Shown here: positions 28,425-36,865 of the stretch, in pieces
How positions within the stretch are numbered: the first letter of the stretch is position 1
Layout of the letters: every line of letters starts with the position of its first letter
DNA from: Actinobacteria bacterium OV320
GTDB taxonomy: Bacteria > Actinomycetota > Actinomycetes > Streptomycetales > Streptomycetaceae
Direction: 5' to 3'
Length of the DNA: 64,000 nucleotides
Assembly: GCA_001298545.1 (NCBI GenBank)
Contig: LJCX01000030.1
Location: 1-64,000, forward strand
Program-made: the position numbers and the translations under genes
Notes under the pieces: generated by a model
Told to the model about the DNA's origin: nothing
Databases searched by the model: none
The model's input: only the letters and a program-made list of their open reading frames with translations

Positions 28425-29171
28425 ATGAACGACGACGTGCGCAACATCGTCCTGGGCGTGGTCGCGGCCGGCATCAGTGCCGCGCTCGGCTGGTTGACCC
28501 GCACCTACCTGTGGAAGCGCAGACTCCGGCGCAAGCAGGCCTTCTTCGGGCTGCCCGAGAACTCGGAGTGCCTGCTGGTCGTCAACCGCGACGCGGGCAG
28601 CCCCGACCTCGCGGTGCACCGCCACGACGTGTTCGCGCTCCTGGAACTCGCCGCGCTCATCAAGGACTGCGGCGCGGGCGCCGAGGTGGTCACCCAGGAC
28701 GCGGCCCGGCAGGGTTTCGGAGAGCGGACGGAGTTCTGTGTCGGCGGCCCGGGATCGAACCGGCGGATGGCGGCCCACATCCAGGCCATGCTGCCCGGGG
28801 TGCGCATCAACACCGACCGCGAACCGGGCCCGGACCGGCTGGCGTTCCAGATAGGCAGCGACCACCACCGCATGGAACCGGGCGTCACCGAGTACGTCCT
28901 GCTGGCCCGGCTCACCGCCGGCCGGCGGCGCGAGGCGCGGCCGGTGTTCCTGTTCTGCGGCCAGCGCGCGATCAACAACCAGGCCGCCACCCGCTATCTG
29001 GTCCGCAACCACGAACGGCTGGCCCGCAAACACGGGTACGACTCCTTCGTGCTGCTCCTGAAGGTCATCAACTCCCAGGTGTACGGCCCCGATGTGGTCG
29101 AACTGGTGGCGGACGTGACCCGGGCGGCGCAGGCACCCCTGCCGGACACGACAATTGTTACTGCGACGTAA
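28425..29171 (+). CDS. Hypothetical protein with one N-terminal membrane helix
   Basis: The 248-residue protein has a single hydrophobic segment (about residues 8-25, IVLGVVAAGISAALGWL) followed by a very basic stretch (LWKRRLRRKQ), which predicts an inside-facing soluble domain. That domain has a Rossmann-like strand pattern: CLLVVNRD, VFALLELAALIKDCG, FCVGGPGSNRRMAAHI and VFLFCGQRAINNQAATRYL. The paired GGPGSN and CGQ loops could bind a nucleotide or sugar, but I do not recognise the family. A TACCAT -10-like element lies 8 nt before the ATG, so it may be leaderless. No operon partner is seen: the next gene starts 80 bp later with its own binding site. Confidence 0.7.
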   Translation: MNDDVRNIVLGVVAAGISAALGWLTRTYLWKRRLRRKQAFFGLPENSECLLVVNRDAGSPDLAVHRHDVFALLELAALIKDCGAGAEVVTQDAARQGFGERTEFCVGGPGSNRRMAAHIQAMLPGVRINTDREPGPDRLAFQIGSDHHRMEPGVTEYVLLARLTAGRRREARPVFLFCGQRAINNQAATRYLVRNHERLARKHGYDSFVLLLKVINSQVYGPDVVELVADVTRAAQAPLPDTTIVTAT

Positions 29172-29251
29172 CTTACCGACGGTTACCTCCGACGGGGCAC
29201 AGCGGTTACCGTCGGGTCACTTTGCGATGGCGCAGGCAAGAGGAGTGACCC

Positions 29252-30823
29252 GTGGGACGACCGCACCGCATGGCCCTTCGCACGACCGCCATGGGCGCCG
29301 TCTCGGCGACCCTGGTCGCCGGCGGGGTACTGGGCCTGGCACCCGCCGCGCAGGCCGGCGCCGGCGGGGTCCGGTACGTCGACATCGCCGGGGACGGCGG
29401 TACGGTCCTCAAGGCCAACGTGGTCGTCCCCTCCGGCACCGACGGCAGCCGCCGCCACCCGCTGATCGTGCTGCCGACGAGCTGGGGCTTCCCGCAGGTC
29501 GAGTACCTCGCCCAGGCACAGCGGCTCGCCGACTCCGGTTATGTCGTGCTCAGTTACAACGTGCGCGGCTTCTGGCAGTCCGGCGGCGAGATCGACGTGG
29601 CCGGGCCGCACGATGTCGCCGACGCCGCCAAGGTCGTCGACTGGGCCCTCGCGAACACCCCGAGCGACCCGGGACACGTCGGCATGGCGGGCGTCTCGTA
29701 CGGCGCCGGGATCAGCCTGCTGGCCGCCGCCCACGACCCGCGCGTCAAGGCCGTCGCCTCGCTCAGCGGCTGGGGCGACCTGATCGACTCGATCTACTCC
29801 GGCCGCACCCAGCACGTCCAGGCCGCCGCCGTCCTCGACACCGTAGGCACGGTCGCCGGTCGCCGCAGCTCCGAGTCCCAGGAGGTCTTCTCGGCCTTCT
29901 ACTCCTCCGACCTGTCGAAGGAGCAGGACATCGTCGCCTGGGGGCAGAAACGTTCCCCCGCTACCTACCTGGACCAGCTCAACAAGAACGGCACGGCGAT
30001 CATGATGGCCGGCGCCTGGGGCGACACGATCTTCCCGCCCAACCAGTCCGCCGCCTTCTACGAGCGGCTGACCGGCCCGAAGCGGCTGGAGTTCCGCCCC
30101 GGCGACCACGCGACCGCCGAGCTCACCGGGCTGTTCGGGCTGCCCAACGACGTGTGGAGCGACACCGAGCGCTGGTTCGACCACTACCTCAAGGGCGAGG
30201 ACAACGGCATCGACCGCGAGCAGCCCGTCCGGCTCAAGTCCCGTTCCACAAGCGGTTACGAGGGATATCCGGACTGGAAGTCGGTGAACGCGACCCGGAA
30301 CAAGATCGCCCTCGCCGGCTCCACCACGATCCACACCAACGTGGACTCGGGCGCCGACGGCGGGATCGTCTTCCTGTCCAGCATCCTCGACCAGGTGGCC
30401 AAGCTGCCCCCGGTGGCCGCGATCCCCCTGCTCCCCCGGCGCTGGGCCGCCGTGTGGCAGTCCGGCAAGTACGCCACCGCCCAGCAGGTGCGCGGCACCG
30501 CGCGGGTGCACACCACCGTCACCCCGGCCCAGGAGAGCGGCACCCTCGTCGCCTACCTCTACGACGTGGGGCCGCTCGGCCTCGGCAGACTGGTCGCCAA
30601 CGCGCCGTACACCTTTCACGGGCACACGCCGGGCAGGCCGTTCGGTCTCGACCTGGACCTGTTCTCCACGGCCTACGACGTCCCGGCGGGGCACCGGCTC
30701 GCCCTGGTGGTCGACACGGTCGACCCGCTCTACATCGAGCACAACCCGTCCGGCGCGCGGCTGACCTTCTCCTCGCCGGCGAACGACCCGTCGTACGTGT
30801 CGGTTCCGCTGCGCGGGCAGTGA
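29252..30823 (+). CDS. Secreted alpha/beta hydrolase, CocE/X-Pro dipeptidyl-peptidase-like
   Basis: The 523-residue protein has a signal peptide ending in AAQAGAG (about residue 36). The hydrolase domain shows strand-turn elements PLIVLPTSWGF, YVVLSYNVRGFWQSGG, the nucleophile elbow GVSYGAG (Ser), and a later PGDHATAE for the catalytic His. The C-terminal third is a beta-rich domain (from about residue 370, with PFGLDLDLFSTAYDVPAGHRL), as in CocE/NonD and PepX enzymes. It therefore hydrolyses an ester or an amide after Pro; the substrate is unknown. The GTG at 29252 has AGGAG 6 nt upstream; an internal ATG six codons later is possible. Confidence 0.85.
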   Translation: MGRPHRMALRTTAMGAVSATLVAGGVLGLAPAAQAGAGGVRYVDIAGDGGTVLKANVVVPSGTDGSRRHPLIVLPTSWGFPQVEYLAQAQRLADSGYVVLSYNVRGFWQSGGEIDVAGPHDVADAAKVVDWALANTPSDPGHVGMAGVSYGAGISLLAAAHDPRVKAVASLSGWGDLIDSIYSGRTQHVQAAAVLDTVGTVAGRRSSESQEVFSAFYSSDLSKEQDIVAWGQKRSPATYLDQLNKNGTAIMMAGAWGDTIFPPNQSAAFYERLTGPKRLEFRPGDHATAELTGLFGLPNDVWSDTERWFDHYLKGEDNGIDREQPVRLKSRSTSGYEGYPDWKSVNATRNKIALAGSTTIHTNVDSGADGGIVFLSSILDQVAKLPPVAAIPLLPRRWAAVWQSGKYATAQQVRGTARVHTTVTPAQESGTLVAYLYDVGPLGLGRLVANAPYTFHGHTPGRPFGLDLDLFSTAYDVPAGHRLALVVDTVDPLYIEHNPSGARLTFSSPANDPSYVSVPLRGQ

Positions 30824-30871
30824 TCTCCGGCCGCCGCCGGGGCGGGTGGGCTCTGCGGCTGGCGCCGTCGC

Positions 30872-31615
<744 letters not shown>

Positions 31616-31731
31616 GCGCAGCCCTACTCACTTTCAGCTGTGTCGTGGTTGCCGCAAACTATCCACAGAAGACTGGAGTTGAGGCACGACACGCACTTTT
31701 CTGTCATTAGCCGTATTTACGCGCTCGTACT

Positions 31732-32151
31732 TCAGTTCTCGGCCACCTCGGCGTACAGCTGGGACAGTTCGGGGGTCCCGGTCGCGGCCCACTCGCGGCC
31801 CGCGGTGACCACGTCGACCTCCCGGCCGGACGCCAGCCGGACGACGGGTTCCCCGCCGGGCCAGATCACCCAGACGGAACCGGGCACCGTACGCACGACG
31901 ACCGTGCCCAGGTAGAGCCCGGCGTCGTGACCGAACCAGGGCAGGGTCTCCTCGTCCTCGCGCCAGCGCGGCGGAAGCTGGTCCAGTGCCTCCAACGAGG
32001 CGGCCGTGTCGTCGAGTCCGATCCCCTGCCGGGCCGCCTGGGAACGCAACAGCTCGCATTCGGAGAGGAGTTCGGCGATCCCCTCGGGGTCCTCGGCGAG
32101 CACCGCCGCACGGTACTTCTTGCTCCTGTTGCCCAGGAAAGGGATGTTCAT
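31732..32151 (-). CDS. Hypothetical actinobacterial protein
   Basis: The 139-residue protein begins MNIPFLGNRSKKYRAAV and has a helical N-terminal half and a beta-rich C-terminal half (YLGTVVVRTVPGSVWVIWP). I think it belongs to a Streptomyces-only family of unknown function. There are no catalytic motifs, membrane segments or signal. The ATG at 32151 is preferred; the frame upstream is Arg/Cys-rich and not gene-like. It may be in an operon with the ABC ATPase gene downstream (116-bp gap), but the intervening sequence looks like a promoter. Confidence 0.7.
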   Translation of the reverse strand: MNIPFLGNRSKKYRAAVLAEDPEGIAELLSECELLRSQAARQGIGLDDTAASLEALDQLPPRWREDEETLPWFGHDAGLYLGTVVVRTVPGSVWVIWPGGEPVVRLASGREVDVVTAGREWAATGTPELSQLYAEVAEN

Positions 32152-32268
32152 AAGCCCAGCGTGACATTCGCACCGGCGTGCGCACCACAGGCGCGCTGGC
32201 ATCCGCCGACCGCCTGGCCCCCGGCCCCGGGCGGGCAGGGGGCGCGGGCGGACGGGTACCGGCTCCCG

Positions 32269-33048
32269 CTACACCTCGAGGTCGACGACGACCGGAGCGT
32301 GATCCGAGGCGCCCTTGCCCTTGCGTTCCTCGCGGTCGACGTAGGAGTCCTTGACGGCCTTGGCGAACGGCTCGTTGCCGTACACCAGGTCGATGCGCAT
32401 GCCGCGGTTCTTGGGGAACGCCAGCTGGCGGTAGTCCCAGTACGTGAAGGGGTGGTCGTACTTCAGGGGGCGCGGGACGACGTCCGACAGGCCGGCCTCA
32501 CGCAGGGACGCCAGGGCGGCACGCTCGGCCGGGGTGACATGGGTGAGACCCTCGAAGGCGGCCACGTCGAACACGTCCTCGTCGGTCGGCGCCACGTTGT
32601 AGTCGCCCATCACCGCGAAGGGGCGCCCGCCCGCCGCGTCGCCCGCGACGGCGGCCTTGAGTGCCTCGAACCACTGGAGCTTGTAGGCGTAGTGCGGGTG
32701 GTCCACCTCGCGGCCGTTCGGCACGTACACCGACCAGACGCGGACCGGGCCGCAGGTCGCCGCGATGGCGCGGGGCTCCGGCGCCCCGTCGTAGCCGGGG
32801 TCCCCGGGCAGGCCCTTGACCACGTCCGCCAGGCCGACGCGGGAGATCACCGCCACGCCGTTCCACCGGCCCGTGGCGTGCACCGCCGCCTCGTAGCCCA
32901 GTTCGCGCAGCTGGTCGAGCGGGAACTGCGCCTCGGCGACCTTGGCCTCCTGCAGGCACAGCACGTCGGTGCCGCTGCTCTCCAGCCAGGCCAGCAGCCT
33001 CGGCAGGCGGGCGGTGATCGAGTTCACGTTCCAGGTCGCGATACGCAT
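32269..33048 (-). CDS. xth: Exodeoxyribonuclease III
   Basis: The 259-residue endonuclease/exonuclease/phosphatase-fold enzyme repairs abasic sites and degrades 3' ends of DNA. Motifs in order: ATWNVNSI (metal-site Asn), CLQEAKV (catalytic Glu), SVYVPNG, MGDYNVAP (Asp/Asn pair), MRIDLVYG and GASDHAPVVVDL at the C-terminus (Asp-His). The length fits XthA. It is transcribed leftwards, 39 bp downstream of the MBL-fold gene, so the two may be co-expressed. Confidence 0.93.
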   Translation of the reverse strand: MRIATWNVNSITARLPRLLAWLESSGTDVLCLQEAKVAEAQFPLDQLRELGYEAAVHATGRWNGVAVISRVGLADVVKGLPGDPGYDGAPEPRAIAATCGPVRVWSVYVPNGREVDHPHYAYKLQWFEALKAAVAGDAAGGRPFAVMGDYNVAPTDEDVFDVAAFEGLTHVTPAERAALASLREAGLSDVVPRPLKYDHPFTYWDYRQLAFPKNRGMRIDLVYGNEPFAKAVKDSYVDREERKGKGASDHAPVVVDLEV

Positions 33049-33087
33049 GCCTCACAACCTACCCGGCGGGTCCGACAACGCCCTCGC

Positions 33088-33732
33088 TCAGACCTCCGCG
33101 GAGGCCCCGGGCGCCAGCCGGCGATGGTCGGCGCCGCCCAGGTTCCCCAGGTGCGTGTCGTAGATCGGGCGGGCGAGGTCGGTGAGGAGGGCGTCGTGGA
33201 TGTCGTAGACGCGCTGCGGCCGGACCTCGCGGACGTACTCGATGACCTCGGAGATCTTGTTCCAGGGGGCCTGGACCGGGGCCAGCAGGGTCTCCACCGG
33301 GTGTCCGGGGACGGTGAGCGCGTCTCCGGGGTGGAAGACGCGGCCCTCGTCGACCAGGAAGCCGACGTTGGTGACGCGCGGGAGGTCGGGATGGATGACG
33401 GCGTGCAGCTCGCCGTGGACCTGGACGTCGAAACCCGCGGCGGTGAACGTGTCGCCGTGGCCGACCGTGTGCACCCGGCCGGGGAACGCCGCGGAGAGCT
33501 TCTCCGCGACGGACCTCAGGGTCCAGATCCCGACGGCCGGGTCGGCCTCCAGGGCCGCCCGCAGCCGCTGCTCGTCGAAGTGGTCGGGGTGCTCGTGGGT
33601 GACCAGGATCGCGTCCGCCCCGACCGCGGCGTCCACCTCGCTGAATCCGCCCGGGTCGAGGACGAGCGTGCGCCCGTCCTTCTCCAGGCGCACACACGCG
33701 TGCGACTTCTTGGTGAGTTTCAGAGCCGTCAT
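33088..33732 (-). CDS. MBL-fold metal-dependent hydrolase
   Basis: The 214-residue protein has the metallo-beta-lactamase motif THEHPDHFDE near residue 45, an LVLDPGGFSE strand before it, and later zinc ligands in ELHAVIHPD and FHPGDAL. It resembles the UlaG-like/stand-alone L-ascorbate-lactonase-type subfamily often found in actinomycetes. The substrate is unknown. Start choice is uncertain between ATG 33732 and ATG 33741; GGGGG lies just before the latter. It lies between xth and the PcaDC-like gene, all leftward with gaps of 39 and 34 bp, so an operon is likely. Confidence 0.85.
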   Translation of the reverse strand: MTALKLTKKSHACVRLEKDGRTLVLDPGGFSEVDAAVGADAILVTHEHPDHFDEQRLRAALEADPAVGIWTLRSVAEKLSAAFPGRVHTVGHGDTFTAAGFDVQVHGELHAVIHPDLPRVTNVGFLVDEGRVFHPGDALTVPGHPVETLLAPVQAPWNKISEVIEYVREVRPQRVYDIHDALLTDLARPIYDTHLGNLGGADHRRLAPGASAEV

Positions 33733-33766
33733 GAGATCCATCCTGCCCCCGCGTCCGGGCCGGGGC

Positions 33767-35077
33767 TCACTCGGTGGGGGTGGTCTCCTCCCGGATGACC
33801 TGCTGTGCCACCTTGAACGCGCTGTTCGCCGCGGGTACGCCGCAGTAGACGGCCGCCTGGAGCAGCACCTCCTTGATCTCGTCCGGGGTGAGGCCGTTGC
33901 GCAGCGCGGCACGGATGTGGAAGGCGAGCTCCTCCAGGTGGCCGCCCGCGACCAGCGCGGTGAGCGTGACGCAGGAGCGGGAGCGCCGGTCGAGGCCGGG
34001 CCGGTCCCAGATCTCGCCCCAGGCATAGCGGGTGATGAACTCCTGGAACTCGCCGGAGAAGTCGTCGGCCTGCGACAGCGCCCGGTCGACATGGGCGTCC
34101 CCGAGGACCTCCCGGCGCACCTTCAGACCGGCGTCGTACGGATCGGGGCGGCCCATGGTCTGCGCCGGTTCGAGGACCGGTGCGGGCGCGATCTCCGCGA
34201 TGGCCACCGGCTGCGGGGGCTGCTGGGGCACGGTCAGGACCGCCCTGACGGGGATGCCCGGCACGGCCGTCTGCCCGGTGCCGGAGTCGTAGGCGGGCTG
34301 CCAGGCGGTGGAGAAGTGGCGGACCAGCAGGTCGGTCACGGCCGCGGGCTGCTCCACCGGGACCAGGTGCGAGGCGCCCGGTACGACGGCCAGCCGGGCG
34401 TCCGGGATGCCGGCCACCAGGGTGCGCGCCTCGGCGGGGCCGGTGACCTGGTCGTCCGAGCCGACGAGGACCAGGGTCGGCACACCCACGAGACCGATCT
34501 CGGCCCGCACGTCGAAGGCGGCGAGCGCCTCGCAGGCCGCTATGTAGCAGCCGGGGTCGGTGGTGCGCACCATCTGCACGGCCCACTCGGTGATCGCGGG
34601 CTGCGCGGCCGCGAAGCCGCTGGTGAACCAGCGGTCGGGCGAGCTGCGGGCGATGGGGTCGAGACCGTTGGTGCGGACTATCACGCCCCGCTGCCGGAAC
34701 TCGTCGGCCGTGCCGAACCGCGGCGAGGCCGCGATCAGCGCGAGGGAGGCGACCCGCTCCGGGTGCCGCAGCGCCAGCTGCACGCCGACCGCGCCGCCGA
34801 ACGCGCAGCCCGCGTAGCCGAAGCGCTGCACGCCGAGCCCGTCGAGGGTGGCGAGCAGCCGCCCGGCCAGGTCGGAGACCGAACCGACCGGGTAAGCCGG
34901 GGCGCCGCCGTGGCCGGGCAGGTCGTAGCGGAAGATCCGCCACTGCTGGGCCAGCTCGGGAACCTGACGGTCCCACATGTGCCATGTCGTGCCCAGTGAG
35001 GGGCCCAGGATCAGGACAGGGGCGTCCTCCGGCCCGTCGAAGCGGTATTGCAGGGTGTTCGTCGTACTCTCGCTCAC
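33767..35077 (-). CDS. PcaDC-type fusion: alpha/beta hydrolase plus carboxymuconolactone decarboxylase domain
   Basis: The 436-residue protein joins an alpha/beta hydrolase (residues about 10-265: GPSLGTTWHMW, FRYDLPGHG, then PTLVLVGSDDQV and the His of GASHLVPVEQP) to a C-terminal carboxymuconolactone-decarboxylase domain (about 315-430, with VTLTALVAGGHLEELAFHI). In the protocatechuate branch of the beta-ketoadipate pathway such fusions (PcaL/PcaDC) convert 4-carboxymuconolactone to beta-ketoadipate. Two oddities: the nucleophile elbow reads AGCAFGG, so the usual Ser of GLSLGG is Ala, and no other pca gene is nearby. The hydrolase half may be inactive or use another residue. The GTG at 35077 is preferred; GTG 35086 is possible. 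Confidence 0.85.
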   Translation of the reverse strand: MSESTTNTLQYRFDGPEDAPVLILGPSLGTTWHMWDRQVPELAQQWRIFRYDLPGHGGAPAYPVGSVSDLAGRLLATLDGLGVQRFGYAGCAFGGAVGVQLALRHPERVASLALIAASPRFGTADEFRQRGVIVRTNGLDPIARSSPDRWFTSGFAAAQPAITEWAVQMVRTTDPGCYIAACEALAAFDVRAEIGLVGVPTLVLVGSDDQVTGPAEARTLVAGIPDARLAVVPGASHLVPVEQPAAVTDLLVRHFSTAWQPAYDSGTGQTAVPGIPVRAVLTVPQQPPQPVAIAEIAPAPVLEPAQTMGRPDPYDAGLKVRREVLGDAHVDRALSQADDFSGEFQEFITRYAWGEIWDRPGLDRRSRSCVTLTALVAGGHLEELAFHIRAALRNGLTPDEIKEVLLQAAVYCGVPAANSAFKVAQQVIREETTPTE

Positions 35078-35095
35078 CCGGTTCACGCTCCCACA

Positions 35096-35111
35096 TCTCA
35101 CAATTTCTCAC
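35096..35111 (-). promoter_or_regulatory. Direct repeat TCTCAC with 10-bp period
   Basis: TCTCAC at 35096-35101 and 35106-35111 (minus-strand GTGAGA twice) lie one helical turn apart, about 20 bp upstream of the PcaDC-like start. A regulator site is possible but unproven. Confidence 0.3.
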
Positions 35112-35300
35112 GCGCTTGGGTCGGAACCCCGTGCAAGCCGTCCCAGGTTGTGGCAGCCCCGCGAAGATCCTCTGCACCGGGCTTCACCCGCCCGCGCCGG
35201 GCGGTCCGTGAGACCCGATGCGCGTGCATCGTACAGACGGACTCCGCGAAACCCGTGCCGAGCCCCGGGCCGACGCTTTTCCGGCGTACGCGCGTTCCCC

Positions 35301-36563
35301 TCAGACCGCCCGGACGGGGTGCCGGACCACGGCGTCGAACAGATATCCCTGGGTGTTCGGGACGGTCGTGTCGGGCTGGGTGCGGCCGGTGCTGTCGGTG
35401 GCCCGGGCCAGCAGGGTGTACGCGCCGGGCGCCGACGGGCGCCAGTCGGTGGACCAGCGGACCCAGCCCGCGCGGCGCGGGGCGTCGTGCAGCCGGGCGC
35501 GTCGCCAGCGGGCCCCTCCGTCGGTGCTGACGTCGACGCGTACGACCGCACCGGCGCCGGACCAGGAGCGTCCGGTCAGACGGTGCACGGCACCCGCCCC
35601 GAGGCTCGCGTCCCAGGGCAGCTCCCAGGCGCTCTTGACGGTCTGCCGGGTCAGCGGGGCGCTGCCTCCGTCGGGGTGGGCGCTGCCGAACAGCCTGTAG
35701 AAGTCGGTGTTCCAGGGCGAGTAGAGGGGCTGCGCGGACACCTCGATGTCACCGACCCACTTGATCGACGCGATGCCGATCCAGTTCGGCACCAGGACGC
35801 GTACGGGGAAGCCGTGGTCGTACGGCAGCGGCTCGCCGTTCATCTCGTAGGCGAGGAGGACGTCGTCGAGCGCCTTGGACACCGGCAGGGGACGACGGAC
35901 CCGGCCGAGGTCGGTGCCGTCGGCGGTGACGTAGTCGGGGTCGAGGCCGCGGGGCAGGACGTCGACGGCGTGACGGGAGATCCCCGCCCGTCGCAGGACG
36001 TCGGCGAGGGGGACCCCGCGCCAGCGCGCGGTGCCGATCGCGCCCAGCGTCCACGCCGTGCCGCTGACGGTCTGGCCCTGCTGGGAGGTGAAGAAGCTGC
36101 GGCCGTTGCCCGCGCACTCCACGAACGCCGTGCGGGTGACCGCGGGGAACTTCTTCAGGTCGTCGAGGGTGAACTCGACGGGGGTGGCGTGGGTGAGGCC
36201 GTCGCCGTGGACGGTGAGGGTCCAGTCCGTGGCGTCGAGCACGGGCGTGGAGGTGTGGTTGCGGACGAAGAAGTGATCGACGGGGGTGTGGTAGCCGGTT
36301 CCGGCGAGGGAGGCGAACTTCGTCTCGGCGTTGGTGCCCCGGACCGTGAACCGGTCGTCGGGGAGCGCCTTGACGATACCGGGCGACGTCGCTGCGGCGG
36401 CCGGCGCGGAGAACGCCGGGGCCGCGGCGGTGGCGAGTCCGGCGGCGGCGACGAGGCGGAGCAGATCGCGCCGGGAGACACCGTCGGCGCGGGCCTCGCC
36501 GGCCAGCCACTGGTGCAGTCTGCGGCGGTCGTAGGCGGATTCGGGCGTGGGAGACGTGGGCAT
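35301..36563 (-). CDS. Tat-exported molybdopterin sulfite oxidase
   Basis: The 420-residue enzyme carries a twin-arginine signal (GVSRRDLLRLVAAAGLATA, about residues 28-45). The sulfite-oxidase molybdopterin fold follows: HFFVRNH, the molybdenum-binding Cys in FVECAGNGRS, GLDPDYVTADG, GFPVRVLVPNWIGIASIKWVG, and a C-terminal Mo-co dimerisation domain (VVRVDVSTDGGARW). It oxidises sulfite to sulfate outside the membrane; close relatives act on other S- or N-oxides. No haem domain is attached. GGAAAGG lies 7 nt before the ATG. A 24-codon ORF ending in two Cys codons precedes it at 36668-36742, suggesting control by cysteine supply. Confidence 0.9.
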   Translation of the reverse strand: MPTSPTPESAYDRRRLHQWLAGEARADGVSRRDLLRLVAAAGLATAAAPAFSAPAAAATSPGIVKALPDDRFTVRGTNAETKFASLAGTGYHTPVDHFFVRNHTSTPVLDATDWTLTVHGDGLTHATPVEFTLDDLKKFPAVTRTAFVECAGNGRSFFTSQQGQTVSGTAWTLGAIGTARWRGVPLADVLRRAGISRHAVDVLPRGLDPDYVTADGTDLGRVRRPLPVSKALDDVLLAYEMNGEPLPYDHGFPVRVLVPNWIGIASIKWVGDIEVSAQPLYSPWNTDFYRLFGSAHPDGGSAPLTRQTVKSAWELPWDASLGAGAVHRLTGRSWSGAGAVVRVDVSTDGGARWRRARLHDAPRRAGWVRWSTDWRPSAPGAYTLLARATDSTGRTQPDTTVPNTQGYLFDAVVRHPVRAV

Positions 36564-36667
36564 GGACCGGCCTTTCCGGGGGCGGGGTGCCTGGACCGGG
36601 ACGCGATCAGGGCGTCAGAAGGCGCGGCGGGTCCACGGCGGGAGGGTGCAGCGGGGTGAGGTGAGGA

Positions 36668-36742
36668 TCAACAACAGCCGCGCGAGAGCAGCGCGCGGTA
36701 CCGCGGGGCGGGGCGGTGGTCGTCGACAGTCACGGGCGCCAT
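36668..36742 (-). CDS. Small upstream ORF ending Gly-Cys-Cys (candidate Cys leader peptide)
   Basis: This 24-residue frame starts at ATG (MAPVTVDDHRP...) and ends ...LLSRGCC before TGA, 104 bp upstream of the sulfite oxidase gene. Nearly every codon ends in G or C except ACT and the two Cys codons, both the rare TGT. Tandem Cys codons at the end of a short ORF before a sulfur gene are the layout of cysteine-responsive attenuators described in mycobacteria. After the stop, TGGACC can pair with CCGGTCCA (mid-leader) or with an identical CCGGTCCA overlapping the sulfite oxidase start. No clear ribosome-binding site precedes the ATG, so translation is unproven. Confidence 0.45.
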   Translation of the reverse strand: MAPVTVDDHRPAPRYRALLSRGCC

Positions 36743-36865
36743 CGTACGAGGCGGGCGGAGAAGTGGGGGGCGGTTCGGGCGAGTTGGGCTGCCGCGGGGC
36801 GCGGACACCGGCGGGCCCGTGACCGGCTCCGCCGGCCGCCCTGCGCGCCGATCCGGCCGGGCGCC

